Both the position numbers and the translations under genes were made by a program. Source: Bradyrhizobium stylosanthis (GTDB lineage: Bacteria > Pseudomonadota > Alphaproteobacteria > Rhizobiales > Xanthobacteraceae). From it: a DNA stretch of 64,000 nucleotides. This document shows positions 29,050-37,475 of the stretch, piece by piece. How positions within the stretch are numbered: the stretch's first letter is position 1; each line of letters opens with the position of its first letter. The stretch spans positions 1,346,043 to 1,410,042 of the forward strand of contig NZ_LVEM01000003.1 in NCBI RefSeq assembly GCF_001641335.1, read 5' to 3'. The notes under the pieces were generated by a model. That model was not told the origin of the DNA. It made no database searches and was given only the letters and a program-made list of their open reading frames with translations.

Positions 29050-29703
29050 TTAAGATGGATTTTGGAGCAAAAGGGTGGGTGAATTCGAATTCCGAAAACG
29101 AGCCAGCAAGCAGTCTTCGTTGGTCGATTGCCCTTGGCATTGCACCCGCTCGACCTCGACCAATGTTTCGCTCAACATTGCGATGATCGTTTCCGCGCCG
29201 GCGACATGCCCCCAGCCTTGGCAGGTGGCATCACGCGCCGATCCGAAAACCAGATGACCACCAGGCGCGAGCATTCGCAGCAGATTGTCGACGGCCGCAC
29301 GCATCTCGCCGACATCGCGGAGATAGTAGAGAACTTCCGCCACCACGATCAAATCGAACTGCTCTGCCCTCGAGAACTGTTCGATGTCAGAGACAATCCA
29401 TGTGATGTGGGACCATTGCTTCGTCCGTAGGCTCGCCCGATCGATCGCTCGCGGTACGACGTCGATAACTGTAAGTCGTTCGCAGTGGGGCGCGAGCTTT
29501 TCCGTGAAGGCGCCAGCTGCGCATCCGACTTCGAGCGCATTCATGACAAAACCATCCAAAAGCGAAAGCCGCAGCATTTGCGCGTGGCGCTCTCGCTCGA
29601 ACGGATTTCCGTCCAGTCGCCACGGATCCACGGCAGCCAGTTCGCGCTCTAACAATTGGTAATTCTCATCCAGCTTCATGGCCAGCCGCTCCTTAGTCCG
29701 CAC
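29050..29703 (-). CDS. nodS: NodS, SAM-dependent N-methyltransferase for Nod factor
   Basis: A 217-residue class I methyltransferase. The SAM-binding loop is MNALEVGCAAGAFTEKLAPH near residue 56, followed by LTVIDVVPRAIDRA and DLIVVAEVLYYLRDVGEMRA. The N-terminus NYQLLERELAAVDPWRLDGN and PFERERH is typical of NodS. It methylates the free amine of the de-acetylated chito-oligosaccharide, acting after NodB and before NodA. The frame overlaps nodC by 11 bases if the ATG at 29703 is used; the ATG at 29679 (MKLDENYQL) is closer to known NodS starts and follows AGGAGCGG-like sequence, so the true start is uncertain. Confidence 0.95.
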   Translation of the reverse strand: MRTKERLAMKLDENYQLLERELAAVDPWRLDGNPFERERHAQMLRLSLLDGFVMNALEVGCAAGAFTEKLAPHCERLTVIDVVPRAIDRASLRTKQWSHITWIVSDIEQFSRAEQFDLIVVAEVLYYLRDVGEMRAAVDNLLRMLAPGGHLVFGSARDATCQGWGHVAGAETIIAMLSETLVEVERVQCQGQSTNEDCLLARFRNSNSPTLLLQNPS

Positions 29704-31066
29704 GATCGCTGGCCGCTGCTAGGCCGGCCGCGTCACTACCAGAAGGTCGACGCAAACCATCGCGCTTGCAAACGGGCGCAGTCGGTCCCGAGAGCCAGGC
29801 AGCGTCTGGTTGAGACTCTTGGCTCTGCTTGAGCGACTGTTCCCCGCCAGACACCGTCGCCTTCGTCGATTTTCGTGAGAGCCAATCGCTGTTGCTTAAG
29901 GTACACAAGGCATATGCTTTGACCGGAAGTAGCATAAAGATATTGATGGGAGTGTGGAGGGAAAAGGCGAGAAATCGTAATTGGCGAGACCGAAAGGCCG
30001 CGACGCTGCATCGTACCATTGTCATTGATGCGATCATCACACATGTCCACCATGGCACCGTGCACGTGAATGCGAGTTGAGCGATACCCGTTACAACTGA
30101 AAGGGCCAGAAGAAGGGGGCCTACGTTTTGCCCGATAACATCTAATGTCAGGTATGGATCGAGACCTGGCAGAAGCCGCAACGCAAGCAGCGTGTCTCGG
30201 AAAGTGCTCCGCGCCCAGCGCAGCTGTTGGCGCAGATACGGGGTCAACTTATCTGGAACGACCGTTGCGGCGTAGGCGTCAGGAACGTACTCAGTCCGAA
30301 ATCCCGCTTTCAACATGAGGATCGTGAGGTGGCGATCCTCGCCGAAATCACTTGGCTTTCCTCGAAAATATTGCGCCTCGTACTGATCCAGCAGCAAAGC
30401 GAGCGCCGATCGCCGGTACATCGCACATGGGCCACAGCAGCACATGACCGCGCCGAAACGCGCTTGAGCTGCACGCTCTTCGTTGCACGCCAGCCAGTAC
30501 TCCATGTCGATCAAGGAAGTTAACCAAGTGGCGTTCCGGTTGCTCGCTGTTAATTGCCCCATGGCAGCCCCGACGTCGGTGTCTTGCATTCTCAGCGCAA
30601 GCTTCCCGACCATATCGGTCGCGAGTATCGTGTCCGAGTCGACATTGAGTACAAGATCTCCGGATGAGCGGCGAATTGCGGCAATCTGCGCCTTCCGCTT
30701 TCCGACATTCTTTTGCAGGAGAATGAAATTGAACCTCGAGTCACCCGCAAAGTCTTGATGAACATACGCCACGTCCTCGCGATTTGACGAACCGTCATCA
30801 ACCACATAGACATGGAGCTGCCCCGCGTAATCTTGGCTTGCGATCGACTCTAGACACGCCGAAAGCGTCTGCGGGTTCTCGTTGAAGCATGGCACGATCA
30901 CATCCACGCTCGGCATGGCTTCGGGACGAATTGCATGTGTTGGACTCGACGGCGCGTGTGACGGAGAGGCGTGGAACGCCTGCACGGTCTTGTAGACTGC
31001 GGAGAGCAACGCGTAAGACGATACGACTACAGTGCTGGTTGTGGCAAGCAGGTTCATTGGGCTCAA
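29693..31066 (-). CDS. nodC: NodC, chitin-oligosaccharide synthase
   Basis: A 457-residue processive family-2 glycosyltransferase. It has an N-terminal membrane helix (residues about 1-27), then VDVIVPCFNENPQTLSACLE, VYVVDDGSSN, DLVLNVDSDTILA (DxD-type), VMCCCGPCAMYRRSA, PSDFGEDRHLTILML (catalytic GED) and YLRQQLRWARSTFRDTL (QxxRW). Membrane segments follow near 330-395. NodC polymerises UDP-GlcNAc into the 3-5 residue backbone. The start codon overlaps the nodB stop (ATGA). The C-terminal tail after residue 400 is hydrophilic and variable, as in other NodC. Confidence 0.97.
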   Translation of the reverse strand: MSPMNLLATTSTVVVSSYALLSAVYKTVQAFHASPSHAPSSPTHAIRPEAMPSVDVIVPCFNENPQTLSACLESIASQDYAGQLHVYVVDDGSSNREDVAYVHQDFAGDSRFNFILLQKNVGKRKAQIAAIRRSSGDLVLNVDSDTILATDMVGKLALRMQDTDVGAAMGQLTASNRNATWLTSLIDMEYWLACNEERAAQARFGAVMCCCGPCAMYRRSALALLLDQYEAQYFRGKPSDFGEDRHLTILMLKAGFRTEYVPDAYAATVVPDKLTPYLRQQLRWARSTFRDTLLALRLLPGLDPYLTLDVIGQNVGPLLLALSVVTGIAQLAFTCTVPWWTCVMIASMTMVRCSVAAFRSRQLRFLAFSLHTPINIFMLLPVKAYALCTLSNSDWLSRKSTKATVSGGEQSLKQSQESQPDAAWLSGPTAPVCKRDGLRRPSGSDAAGLAAASDRAD

Positions 31067-31767
31067 TTTTGTTCAGGGAAGTGGGGAAGCGGGCTAATCG
31101 CAAATCCACGCTCACGCAGTGCTGGAATGAGTTGGGAAAGCGCCTTCAGGGTCTGGCTGCGTAGACCGGCATGAATGCCCCGCCTCAACTCATCGGGAGG
31201 GCATCCATCGTGCAGGAGCACAATCGCGCCGGGGCGAACAGATGCTAGTACCGCGTCGACGATCGCATCGACGCCCGGGCAGGACCAGTCCCGTGGATCT
31301 ACTGACCAGTACAGAGCGGCTAGTTGCGCCTTCGCCGACAGCGCGAGCACTTCTTTTGTCCAAATGCCATAAGGCGCACGCACGCGTCGCACCGCCGCCT
31401 GCGGGCATGCGCATCTGATAGCCCGACTTGCCGCTAGGATTTGGTATTGCACTTCGTCTGGTTCGCAGCTGGATAGATCCGGATGTGTCATCGTGTGGTT
31501 AGCCACCTCGTGCCCCTCCGCAATCATCCGTCGAATTAGACTCGGCTCATTCGCAGCATACGTGCCAAGGACGCAGAAGGTGGCCGGCGCGCGGTATTCC
31601 GCCAATACATCGAGAATATCAGGCGTGCAGTATGGATTCGGTCCGTCATCAAACGTCAAATGCACGCTGCGGGTATCCATGGCGCGCCTGGTCTGCGCTT
31701 CGAAGGAGCAATTGGCGTCTTTCACAGCTCTGGCCCATTTCGCTCGATGACTGTGCCCGTCGGCCAC
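31063..31767 (-). CDS. nodB: NodB, chitooligosaccharide deacetylase
   Basis: This protein has the NodB homology domain (carbohydrate esterase 4): VHLTFDDGPNPYCTPDILD with the catalytic and metal-binding Asp pair, HEVANHTMTHPDLSSC with the His-x3-His metal ligands, RRVRAPYGIWTKEVLAL, and IVLLHDGCPPDELRRG near the end. It removes the N-acetyl group at the non-reducing end so that NodS and NodA can act. The start is uncertain. A GTG at 31767 gives 234 residues and overlaps nodA by 46 bases; an ATG at 31680 (MDTRSVHLTF) gives 205 residues and fits many family members better. Neither has a strong ribosome binding site, consistent with coupling to nodA translation. Confidence 0.95.
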   Translation of the reverse strand: MADGHSHRAKWARAVKDANCSFEAQTRRAMDTRSVHLTFDDGPNPYCTPDILDVLAEYRAPATFCVLGTYAANEPSLIRRMIAEGHEVANHTMTHPDLSSCEPDEVQYQILAASRAIRCACPQAAVRRVRAPYGIWTKEVLALSAKAQLAALYWSVDPRDWSCPGVDAIVDAVLASVRPGAIVLLHDGCPPDELRRGIHAGLRSQTLKALSQLIPALRERGFAISPLPHFPEQN

Positions 31768-32315
31768 TCGCTCATCGGCCGCGCTATAGGGAATACGACG
31801 AGGAGTGCTTCATCGACGCGAGTCGGCGGCAAGTTGGGATAGATATCCGGAAGAGTGGAGCGAACGCGAACGCCCGGAACAATCGTCGCCAAACCCGGGC
31901 GGCCGAGTAGCCTTGAGATATGCTCTTTGAGTTCATGTCGAACCGTACCGAAGCCGAAGGGAACACCAAGCTGCTGCAGCACAGGAATCATCACGCGCAT
32001 GGAATGGGAAATTCCGAGCCCCTCGAGGTCCGGACGCACTGCGTACAATCCGAGTTCAGCCACCAGGAGGTCGACTTCGCCGACCTTGATATACCGGCGC
32101 AGCCCTCCGATATGGGCCGCCACGCCGCGTTCATCGTATCCGATGACACGGAGCTCAGGTCTCGCGCCCGCCCAGCTTCGAATGCCTTCAAAGGGCTTTG
32201 CATTAAACGCCCCTGTCGGCCCGTAGGCATTGCGAAAGAACTCGGATATCTCGGCGTGGTCGGCGAGTTGTAAGTCATTTTCCCAACACGTCCTCCACTT
32301 GATCTGAGGGCGCAT
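31722..32315 (-). CDS. nodA: NodA, Nod-factor N-acyltransferase (operon copy)
   Basis: A 197-residue NodA starting MRPQIKWRTCWENDLQLADH and ending VIERNGPEL. Key conserved stretches are FNAKPFEGIRSWAGARPELR, VAELGLYAVRPDLEGLGISH and VPFGFGTVRHELKEHISRLL. I chose the ATG at 32315 because CAGGAGAAAC precedes it and the family starts there; the in-frame ATG 14 codons upstream is a less likely start. It is the first gene of the nod operon but is preceded by roughly 920 bases of leader after the nod box. A second full nodA at 5721-6314 is clearly related. Confidence 0.97.
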   Translation of the reverse strand: MRPQIKWRTCWENDLQLADHAEISEFFRNAYGPTGAFNAKPFEGIRSWAGARPELRVIGYDERGVAAHIGGLRRYIKVGEVDLLVAELGLYAVRPDLEGLGISHSMRVMIPVLQQLGVPFGFGTVRHELKEHISRLLGRPGLATIVPGVRVRSTLPDIYPNLPPTRVDEALLVVFPIARPMSEWPTGTVIERNGPEL

Positions 32316-32389
32316 GAAAGTTTCTCCTGCTTCTTGCAGTGTTCCTGGGGCACGCACGAGCCTAGCGACGAGCAGCGTGACGTTGCTCG

Positions 32390-32760
32390 TTCCATGGTGG
32401 CGTCAGCGACTTTGGATGATGTTGACTTATTGTCGGCGCTTGAGTTGTCGCGGCGAACGGGCGTGTTCTGAATACTCCGGATGCTCTGCGTGCCGCAGCT
32501 AACTGTTGCCGTCGTCTCCTTCAGGCGAGTAGCGGTCGGTGCTGTTACAACAATTGCGTCATCTACTGCTCTGCATCCTAGTTTGTTGCCATTGCGCCTA
32601 GACGTCCATTCTGCGCGATGATTTTCCGGTCCCCGCAAGGTAGCGGAGGGCCATGCACCAACCCAATCATATCGGGGTAGACGCCTTCCATAGAAGCGTA
32701 TGTAGCGGCTATACGATGGTTTAAACCGCACTCCTGCACGCGCTATTGAGCGGCATGCGG
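32390..32760. repeat. nodA-leader repeat, copy 3 (operon leader)
   Basis: The stretch includes TAGCGGCTATACGATGGTTT at about 32703, shared with 4450 and 6700, and a minus-strand frame reading RFKPSYSRYIRFYGRRLPRY that matches the frames in the other two copies. In Bradyrhizobium the position between the nod box and nodA is often occupied by a short gene called nodY or nodK; this conserved frame could be its remnant, but I cannot confirm homology. The similarity to copies 1 and 2 is weaker than that between those two. Confidence 0.55.
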
Positions 32761-33234
32761 TTGCAATAAAACACGACCGTGATGTAGAACTCACCTCGCG
32801 AGGGATTTTGTTGCGAAGGCGTCCCAACTGCGCTTCGCCAAGCAGCACCCTTCCCAGCTTGCACAGCGAAAATGCTGCTTGCGTGTAAGGAAAACGGAAC
32901 GGGACAACCCTAGTCGCGGCTGGATTCGCCCGGCTCAACGTCTGGCAGGGACTATGACGCACGCGAGGACTTTCGTGCCCTTGAGTGATCTTCTTAAGAA
33001 GAGCTTGATGGATCGATACATCAGCGCTCGTAGATCCTTCGCACGAATGCTTACCATTGGAATCGATGCGATGTCTTCGAAGACGACAATATGATGACGA
33101 TCGTCGAGCTAAGCTGCGCTCAGCTGCGGACGAAATCCCAACGCCAATCTTTGCGACATGCCGCGCCACGCTCCGCTTCTCCAAAACCTACCATGTTCTT
33201 AAATTCTGACAGCTTCCTAACTGGCGCCGCGCGA

Positions 33235-33282
33235 ACTGGTAAAATCGATTGTTTGGATGAAAAACATCCACACTGCGGATAG
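33235..33282 (-). promoter_or_regulatory. nod box for the nodABCSUIJ operon
   Basis: Reading the + strand, ACTGGTAAAATCGATTGTTT followed by GGATG, CATCCA and GCGGATAG matches the reverse complement of the nod box consensus (ATCCAY...GATG...ATCNAAACAATCGATTTTACCAAT). It is oriented to drive transcription leftward into the nodA operon and ends a few bases before the nodD start codon. NodD bound here would also regulate its own gene. About 920 bases separate it from nodA. Confidence 0.92.
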
Positions 33283-33288
33283 GTGACA

Positions 33289-34278
33289 ATGCGCTTTCGG
33301 GGCCTTGATCTAAATCTTCTTGTCGCGCTCGATGCTTTGATGACCGAGCGAAACCTCACGGCGGCGGCGCGCAGCATCAACTTGAGTCAGCCGGCCATGA
33401 GCGCTGCGGTTGGCCGGCTGCGCACGTATTTCCGTGACGAGCTCTTTACGATGAGGGGACGCGAACTTATCCCTACTCCACGTGCTGAGGCGCTTGCCGC
33501 TCCAACTCGGGAGGCTCTGCTTCACATCCAGTTCTCCATTACGTCGGGCAATACGTTCAAGCCGAGCGAGTCGAATCGCCGCTTCAAGATCTGCGTGTCC
33601 GACTTTGCCACGATCGTACTACTCCGAAACGTGGTGGAGCGTGTCGCGCAAGAGGCTCCCGGCATCAGATTCGAGTTCATGCCTCATGCGGACCCGTTCG
33701 ATCAGCCGATTGAACGCGCAGAAATCGATTTCCTTATAGTGCCCGAGGTATACATGTCGCACACGCATCCCAGAGCGGTGCTCTTTGAGGAAAGCGTCGT
33801 GTGCGTCGGTTGCCGTTCGAATAAGCAGCTGTCTCGACAGCTTACATTCGAGCGATACATGTCGATGGGGCACGTCGCGGTGAAGTTCGGGCGTTCCCGA
33901 GTGCCCTCCATAGATGATTGGTACATGAAGGAGCACGGCCTGAAGAGACGGGTCGAGGTCGTCGTGCAGAGCTTTGGCATGATCCCGCATATGCTCGTGG
34001 GCACCAACCGAATTGCCACGATGCCCTTGACCCTTGTGAAGTACTTCGCGAAGACGATGCCACTGCGAACCAACAGCCTTCCGCTACCGCTGCCTGGTTT
34101 CACCGAGGCGCTCCAGTGGCCTTCGGTCCACAATACAGATCCAGCGAGCATTTGGATGCGCGAGGTTTTGATTGAGGAAGCGGCGCGCCTAGCCCCTGTT
34201 GGTTCTAAATCTCTCGTAGGCCATCGATCGACTTCCTCTTCGTCAGCTACAGACGCGGCTTCAGATGGCTCAAAATGA
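33289..34278 (+). CDS. nodD: NodD, LysR-type flavonoid-responsive activator
   Basis: A 329-residue LysR-family protein. The N-terminus MRFRGLDLNLLVALDALMTE and RNLTAAARSINLSQPAMSAA is the standard NodD helix-turn-helix; the LysR substrate-binding domain follows (RRFKICVSDFATIVLLRNVV). I chose the ATG at 33289 because NodD proteins begin MRFxGLDLNLLVALD; a GTG two codons earlier is also possible. It is divergent from the nod operon across the nod box. The C-terminal 30 residues (Ser/Thr/Asp rich) form a tail also seen in other NodD1 proteins. Whether this is NodD1 or NodD2 cannot be told; the position next to the nod operon suggests NodD1. Confidence 0.96.
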   Translation: MRFRGLDLNLLVALDALMTERNLTAAARSINLSQPAMSAAVGRLRTYFRDELFTMRGRELIPTPRAEALAAPTREALLHIQFSITSGNTFKPSESNRRFKICVSDFATIVLLRNVVERVAQEAPGIRFEFMPHADPFDQPIERAEIDFLIVPEVYMSHTHPRAVLFEESVVCVGCRSNKQLSRQLTFERYMSMGHVAVKFGRSRVPSIDDWYMKEHGLKRRVEVVVQSFGMIPHMLVGTNRIATMPLTLVKYFAKTMPLRTNSLPLPLPGFTEALQWPSVHNTDPASIWMREVLIEEAARLAPVGSKSLVGHRSTSSSSATDAASDGSK

Positions 34279-34444
34279 CGACCGCCACTCGCCCGCTTGC
34301 TTCTCCAAGAAGTTCCGTCGAAGACAATGGTCAGGCGAAGCAGCTTGCCGTATCGAGCGATTCCGCAAGGTCAGTCTCGGCCGTTCCGCGCTCGATTAGG
34401 TCATGTGGCGCCCCTCGAGCATCGACCGCCCTTCGTCGTCGATG

Positions 34445-35554
34445 CTACTCGACCACCTCGATCGTGTTGTTCCACCAGCGATTTACTACGAAGCCGGGGG
34501 ACGCATTGTCGCCCTTTGCATCGAAACGAACTTGGCCGACCACGGTGTCAACCTCGTGCGCCCGAAGGGCTTTCGCCACGCGCAGAGCGTTGAACGATCC
34601 AGCACGCTTCGCCGCGTGTGCCCATGCCTGCACGGCGGCATAGGCGTAAAGTGTATAGCCCTCGGCCGACCCATTGGATGCTTTCAAGCGAGCGACGAGG
34701 TCGGCCGCATCGGGCCTTTTGGTGGCGTCGGGCATAAATGTGAACAGAGTGCCGTTTGCGGCGCTGTTCGCAATCACCCAAAACTCGCCTGTCATCAGAG
34801 GATCATTAGCCATGACGGTAAGGCCGGCTTGTGCGTCCGCGGCTTGCCGTACAATCAAGCCGATTTCCGTGTGGTAGCCGCCGATATAGGCGATCTGAAT
34901 TCCTTCTCTCTTCAGCCTCGACACCAGGGCCGAGTAATCTTTCTCGCCGGCCATATAGCTTTGCCGCATCAGGTCCTGCAGGCCCGCATCGTGAAGACGA
35001 GATGCAACGATATCCGCGATGCCTTTCCCGGCAGTGCTCTTATCATCAAGGATGGCAATCTTGCTCTTGGAATAGTGCCGCAAGATATAGTCCGCGGCGA
35101 CGACGCCTTGCTGGTCGTCACGGCCGCAGATCCGAAAAACGTTCTTGAGCCCGCGCTCGGTCAACTGAGGATTAGTTGATCCAGGCGAAATCTGGATAAT
35201 TGCGGCTTCAGCGTAAACGTCGGAGGCAGGAATGGAGGAAGAGGAACAATAGTGACCAACGACCAACCTGACCTGGTCCGCCACCAATCGATTCGCGACT
35301 GCAACGGCTTGCTTCGGATCGCAGGCGTCGTCGGCAACGATCAATTTGATCTTTGTATCGAGAAGCACTCCGGAAGAATTTAAATCGTCAACCGCTGCAC
35401 TGACACCATACCGCATCTGCTCACCAACAGCGGCGTTGCTTCCCGTCATGGGGCCCGCCACTGCAATATAGACTTCGTCAGCGGACGCGACCGAGATCAA
35501 TACAGAAGCGAGGACCGCCGCGCCGGCAACCGAGATCTTGCTAAAGAATGGCAT
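34445..35554 (-). CDS. Branched-chain amino acid ABC transporter, periplasmic binding protein (LivK type)
   Basis: A 369-residue periplasmic binding protein of the Leu/Ile/Val type. A signal peptide covers about residues 1-25 (ISVAGAAVLASVLISVASAD). Mature landmarks are VYIAVAGPMTGSNAAVGEQM, VADDACDPKQAVAVANRLVA, VVGHYCSSSSIPASDVYAEA and IVVSPGSTNPQLT-like QISPGSTNPQL. The ligand class is inferred from the family. No permease or ATPase genes lie next to it, so it must work with a transporter encoded elsewhere or be an orphan. It sits between nodD and nolA, on the nolA strand. The ribosome binding site is weak. The frame is complete. Confidence 0.88.
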   Translation of the reverse strand: MPFFSKISVAGAAVLASVLISVASADEVYIAVAGPMTGSNAAVGEQMRYGVSAAVDDLNSSGVLLDTKIKLIVADDACDPKQAVAVANRLVADQVRLVVGHYCSSSSIPASDVYAEAAIIQISPGSTNPQLTERGLKNVFRICGRDDQQGVVAADYILRHYSKSKIAILDDKSTAGKGIADIVASRLHDAGLQDLMRQSYMAGEKDYSALVSRLKREGIQIAYIGGYHTEIGLIVRQAADAQAGLTVMANDPLMTGEFWVIANSAANGTLFTFMPDATKRPDAADLVARLKASNGSAEGYTLYAYAAVQAWAHAAKRAGSFNALRVAKALRAHEVDTVVGQVRFDAKGDNASPGFVVNRWWNNTIEVVE

Positions 35555-35677
35555 TTGACGCCTCTGACTATGGTTTTGCCCTTAGGACTTGCTGTGGCCT
35601 GATGGCTCGCCTCTGTAGCGACATCAACTGCCGCACAGACGATCTTCCGCATCGCTCGATTGTTCTTTCTTATGCGC

Positions 35678-36136
35678 CTATCGATCAGCATCATCCGGGG
35701 CGCGCGCCCGCCGGCGCGCATGTCCGCAGCCTTCCTGCGACATCGCGTCTAGGCGAGTAGGTAGTTCCTCTACACTCACGTCCGATTCGGCGTTCTTGGT
35801 AATGTTGCGCAAACGATCGCGCAACTTGGTTGCTCGCGCGACCTGAATCTCCGCTCGCTCCAATTGTTCACTCAACAAGTTTGGAAGTGAACACCTGCCC
35901 TCCATCGCTTTCCTGATCTCTTGCAAAGAGAATCCAAGCTCGCGAAGCGCGAGAATGTGATAAACTCTTCTGACGCTTTCGGAGTCATAAATTCGGTGAC
36001 CGCCGCCCGTGCGCTGCGACGCTCTGAGCAATCCCGTATGCTCATAGTGGCGCAAGGCGCGCACCGTCACGCCGGTCGCCTCCGCAAGTTCACCGATGCG
36101 TCGCCACCGACGCCTGAGTACAGTAGGTCTGGTCAT
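35678..36136 (-). CDS. nolA: NolA-like MerR-family regulator, C-terminally short
   Basis: The N-terminal ~70 residues form a MerR helix-turn-helix: WRRIGELAEATGVTVRALRH, YEHTGLLRAS, GGHRIYDSESVRRVYHILAL and RELGFSLQEIRKAMEG. The following coiled-coil part (LERAEIQVARATKLRDRLRN and VSVEELPTRLDAMS) resembles NolA of B. japonicum, a regulator of genotype-specific nodulation. NolA there is about 235 residues; this one ends after 152, with the last 18 (EGCGHARRRARAPDDADR) low in complexity and probably out of the ancestral frame. It would keep DNA binding and dimerisation but lose the C-terminal domain, resembling MerR proteins without an effector domain. I chose the ATG at 36136; an ATG five codons upstream overlaps the predicted -10 element. 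Its promoter carries a MerR-type operator. Confidence 0.8.
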   Translation of the reverse strand: MTRPTVLRRRWRRIGELAEATGVTVRALRHYEHTGLLRASQRTGGGHRIYDSESVRRVYHILALRELGFSLQEIRKAMEGRCSLPNLLSEQLERAEIQVARATKLRDRLRNITKNAESDVSVEELPTRLDAMSQEGCGHARRRARAPDDADR

Positions 36137-36154
36137 GTTTCTCTTTTTCAAACC

Positions 36155-36181
36155 TACAACCTAACGTCACGTGAGGTTCAA
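36155..36181 (-). promoter_or_regulatory. MerR-type promoter/operator in front of nolA (site 1)
   Basis: On the minus strand TTGAA and TTGTA stand 17 bases apart around AACCT and AGGTT half-sites that form a dyad. The -35 like TTGAAC and the -10 like TAGGTT are separated by 19 bases, the over-long spacer characteristic of MerR-family promoters. The predicted start of transcription is within about 10 bases of the nolA ATG at 36136, so the mRNA would be almost leaderless. The same element occurs five more times in the window (40020, 45691, 47126, 52160, 56058). Confidence 0.75.
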
Positions 36182-36361
36182 GGGGTTTCCACCACCTGCT
36201 GCTCGTGTTGCCAACTTTCCGCCGGCAATATCGAACTCGACTTTCCTGGAGCGGCTACGCAGGCTGGGTGACATGCATGATACAAGCAACCACTCTACTG
36301 CCATAGCGCCGGATAAAGCCGACACAGTGTATCGGAGAAGAAGCATTCTAGCGCCGGGGGA

Positions 36362-36580
36362 CTAGGCGGCTGACGCAATCGCCACCATCAGCTTTCGGAA
36401 GAGAACCAATTGGCCCTCACTAGCGGCTGTACGTCCAAGCACAAGTTTGGCAATCTCTGTTCGATTGACGGGAGTTCGCATGCTTGCAGGCATCGCCGCC
36501 ACCACTTCATCGTAGATCTTTCCCAACACTGAAAGGTCTTCTGGATCGAAGACCCCACTTCGTACCTGCAAAACTTCCAC
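36362..36580 (-). CDS. Small conserved-type hypothetical protein
   Basis: A 72-residue soluble protein, MEVLQVRSGVFDPEDLSVLG and on to AKLVLGRTAASEGQLVLFRK, without a recognised domain. The start is a GTG preceded by AGGAGA six bases upstream, a good ribosome binding site. It lies about 180 bases upstream of the nolA operator on the same strand. Similar short Asp/Glu-containing proteins are frequent in rhizobial genomes, but I cannot name a function. Confidence 0.6.
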   Translation of the reverse strand: MEVLQVRSGVFDPEDLSVLGKIYDEVVAAMPASMRTPVNRTEIAKLVLGRTAASEGQLVLFRKLMVAIASAA

Positions 36581-37475
36581 CGTCTCTCCTATCGAAAATC
36601 GCGCCGGCGCTCGGCTCCTTGCAAAGGGTTAGGGCAAAAAGAAGACCGACCTGCGGCGCGTCGGGCATGAGCATGTCGACTTGCTGCGCGCTTCGGCAGG
36701 GAATCGCACTGGCATGATCGATGCGGGCAAAACGCTATGTCGACTGGATTTTGACTGCGCAACCAAGCGCGCGGAGCCTCGAACGCATGGCGAAATCCTT
36801 CTGCCCACCAGCTTGCGCGGAGATCGCGAATTTTCGCGTGTTCTTCCAAATTGGTTCGAACTTTCTGACTTGCTCACACGCAATCGGGCAGCTCGTGATG
36901 AACGAGCCCGAAGTCTGAGCCACGCCTCCGACGCGCTAAAGCAACGCTTTATCGCTGCCTGGAACACAAGGCTGCATACACGGGAATGGCTCTGCTCGAC
37001 CTACGTCAACGTCGTATCGCCGTTTCATTGTTTTTGTGCCAACGCACGGCGTGGTTCGATCCGACCGGCCATGGTTGGCTTTAGAAAGAGACGATCCGCA
37101 AGAGTTCGGTTAGAAGCACCGCAATACCGATTGCATTCGACTGATGCTGTTAGTAGCGCACACTGATGTGACCGCGGTCGTAAATCGGCTCAAACATCGT
37201 ACCACGCTGCGACTGATCAACATCGTGCAGGAAAGTGCGCGACTCACATTGATCCCGCAAACTGCAAGAGCAGGATCAGCATGTAATACCACCGGTCAAA
37301 AAAACAGAGAACCACTCCAAACGAGCGAAAGCAGGAATAGGTTTTCGGCCTGCAGAGTCGCGCGGTCCTGGCAGGCCGGTGCAGAGATTGCTTTCGGCGA
37401 TAACTCACGCGGACGACCGCCGTTAGCGCAGCGAATGAATTGATCGAATAGAGTCTATTCGGCTTCGGAATTCAC
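36581..37475. other. Stretch without a recognisable gene
   Basis: Several overlapping open frames exist on both strands (for example 36681-37166 on + and 36629-36967 on -) but none has convincing composition, ribosome binding site or motif. It may hold decayed sequence. Confidence 0.35.

Noticed and set aside
31991..33184. A 397-codon minus-strand frame upstream of and overlapping nodA
   Set aside because: It overlaps nodA in another frame, is very rich in Ser and Arg and has no domain; only the short stretch within the leader repeat may be meaningful.
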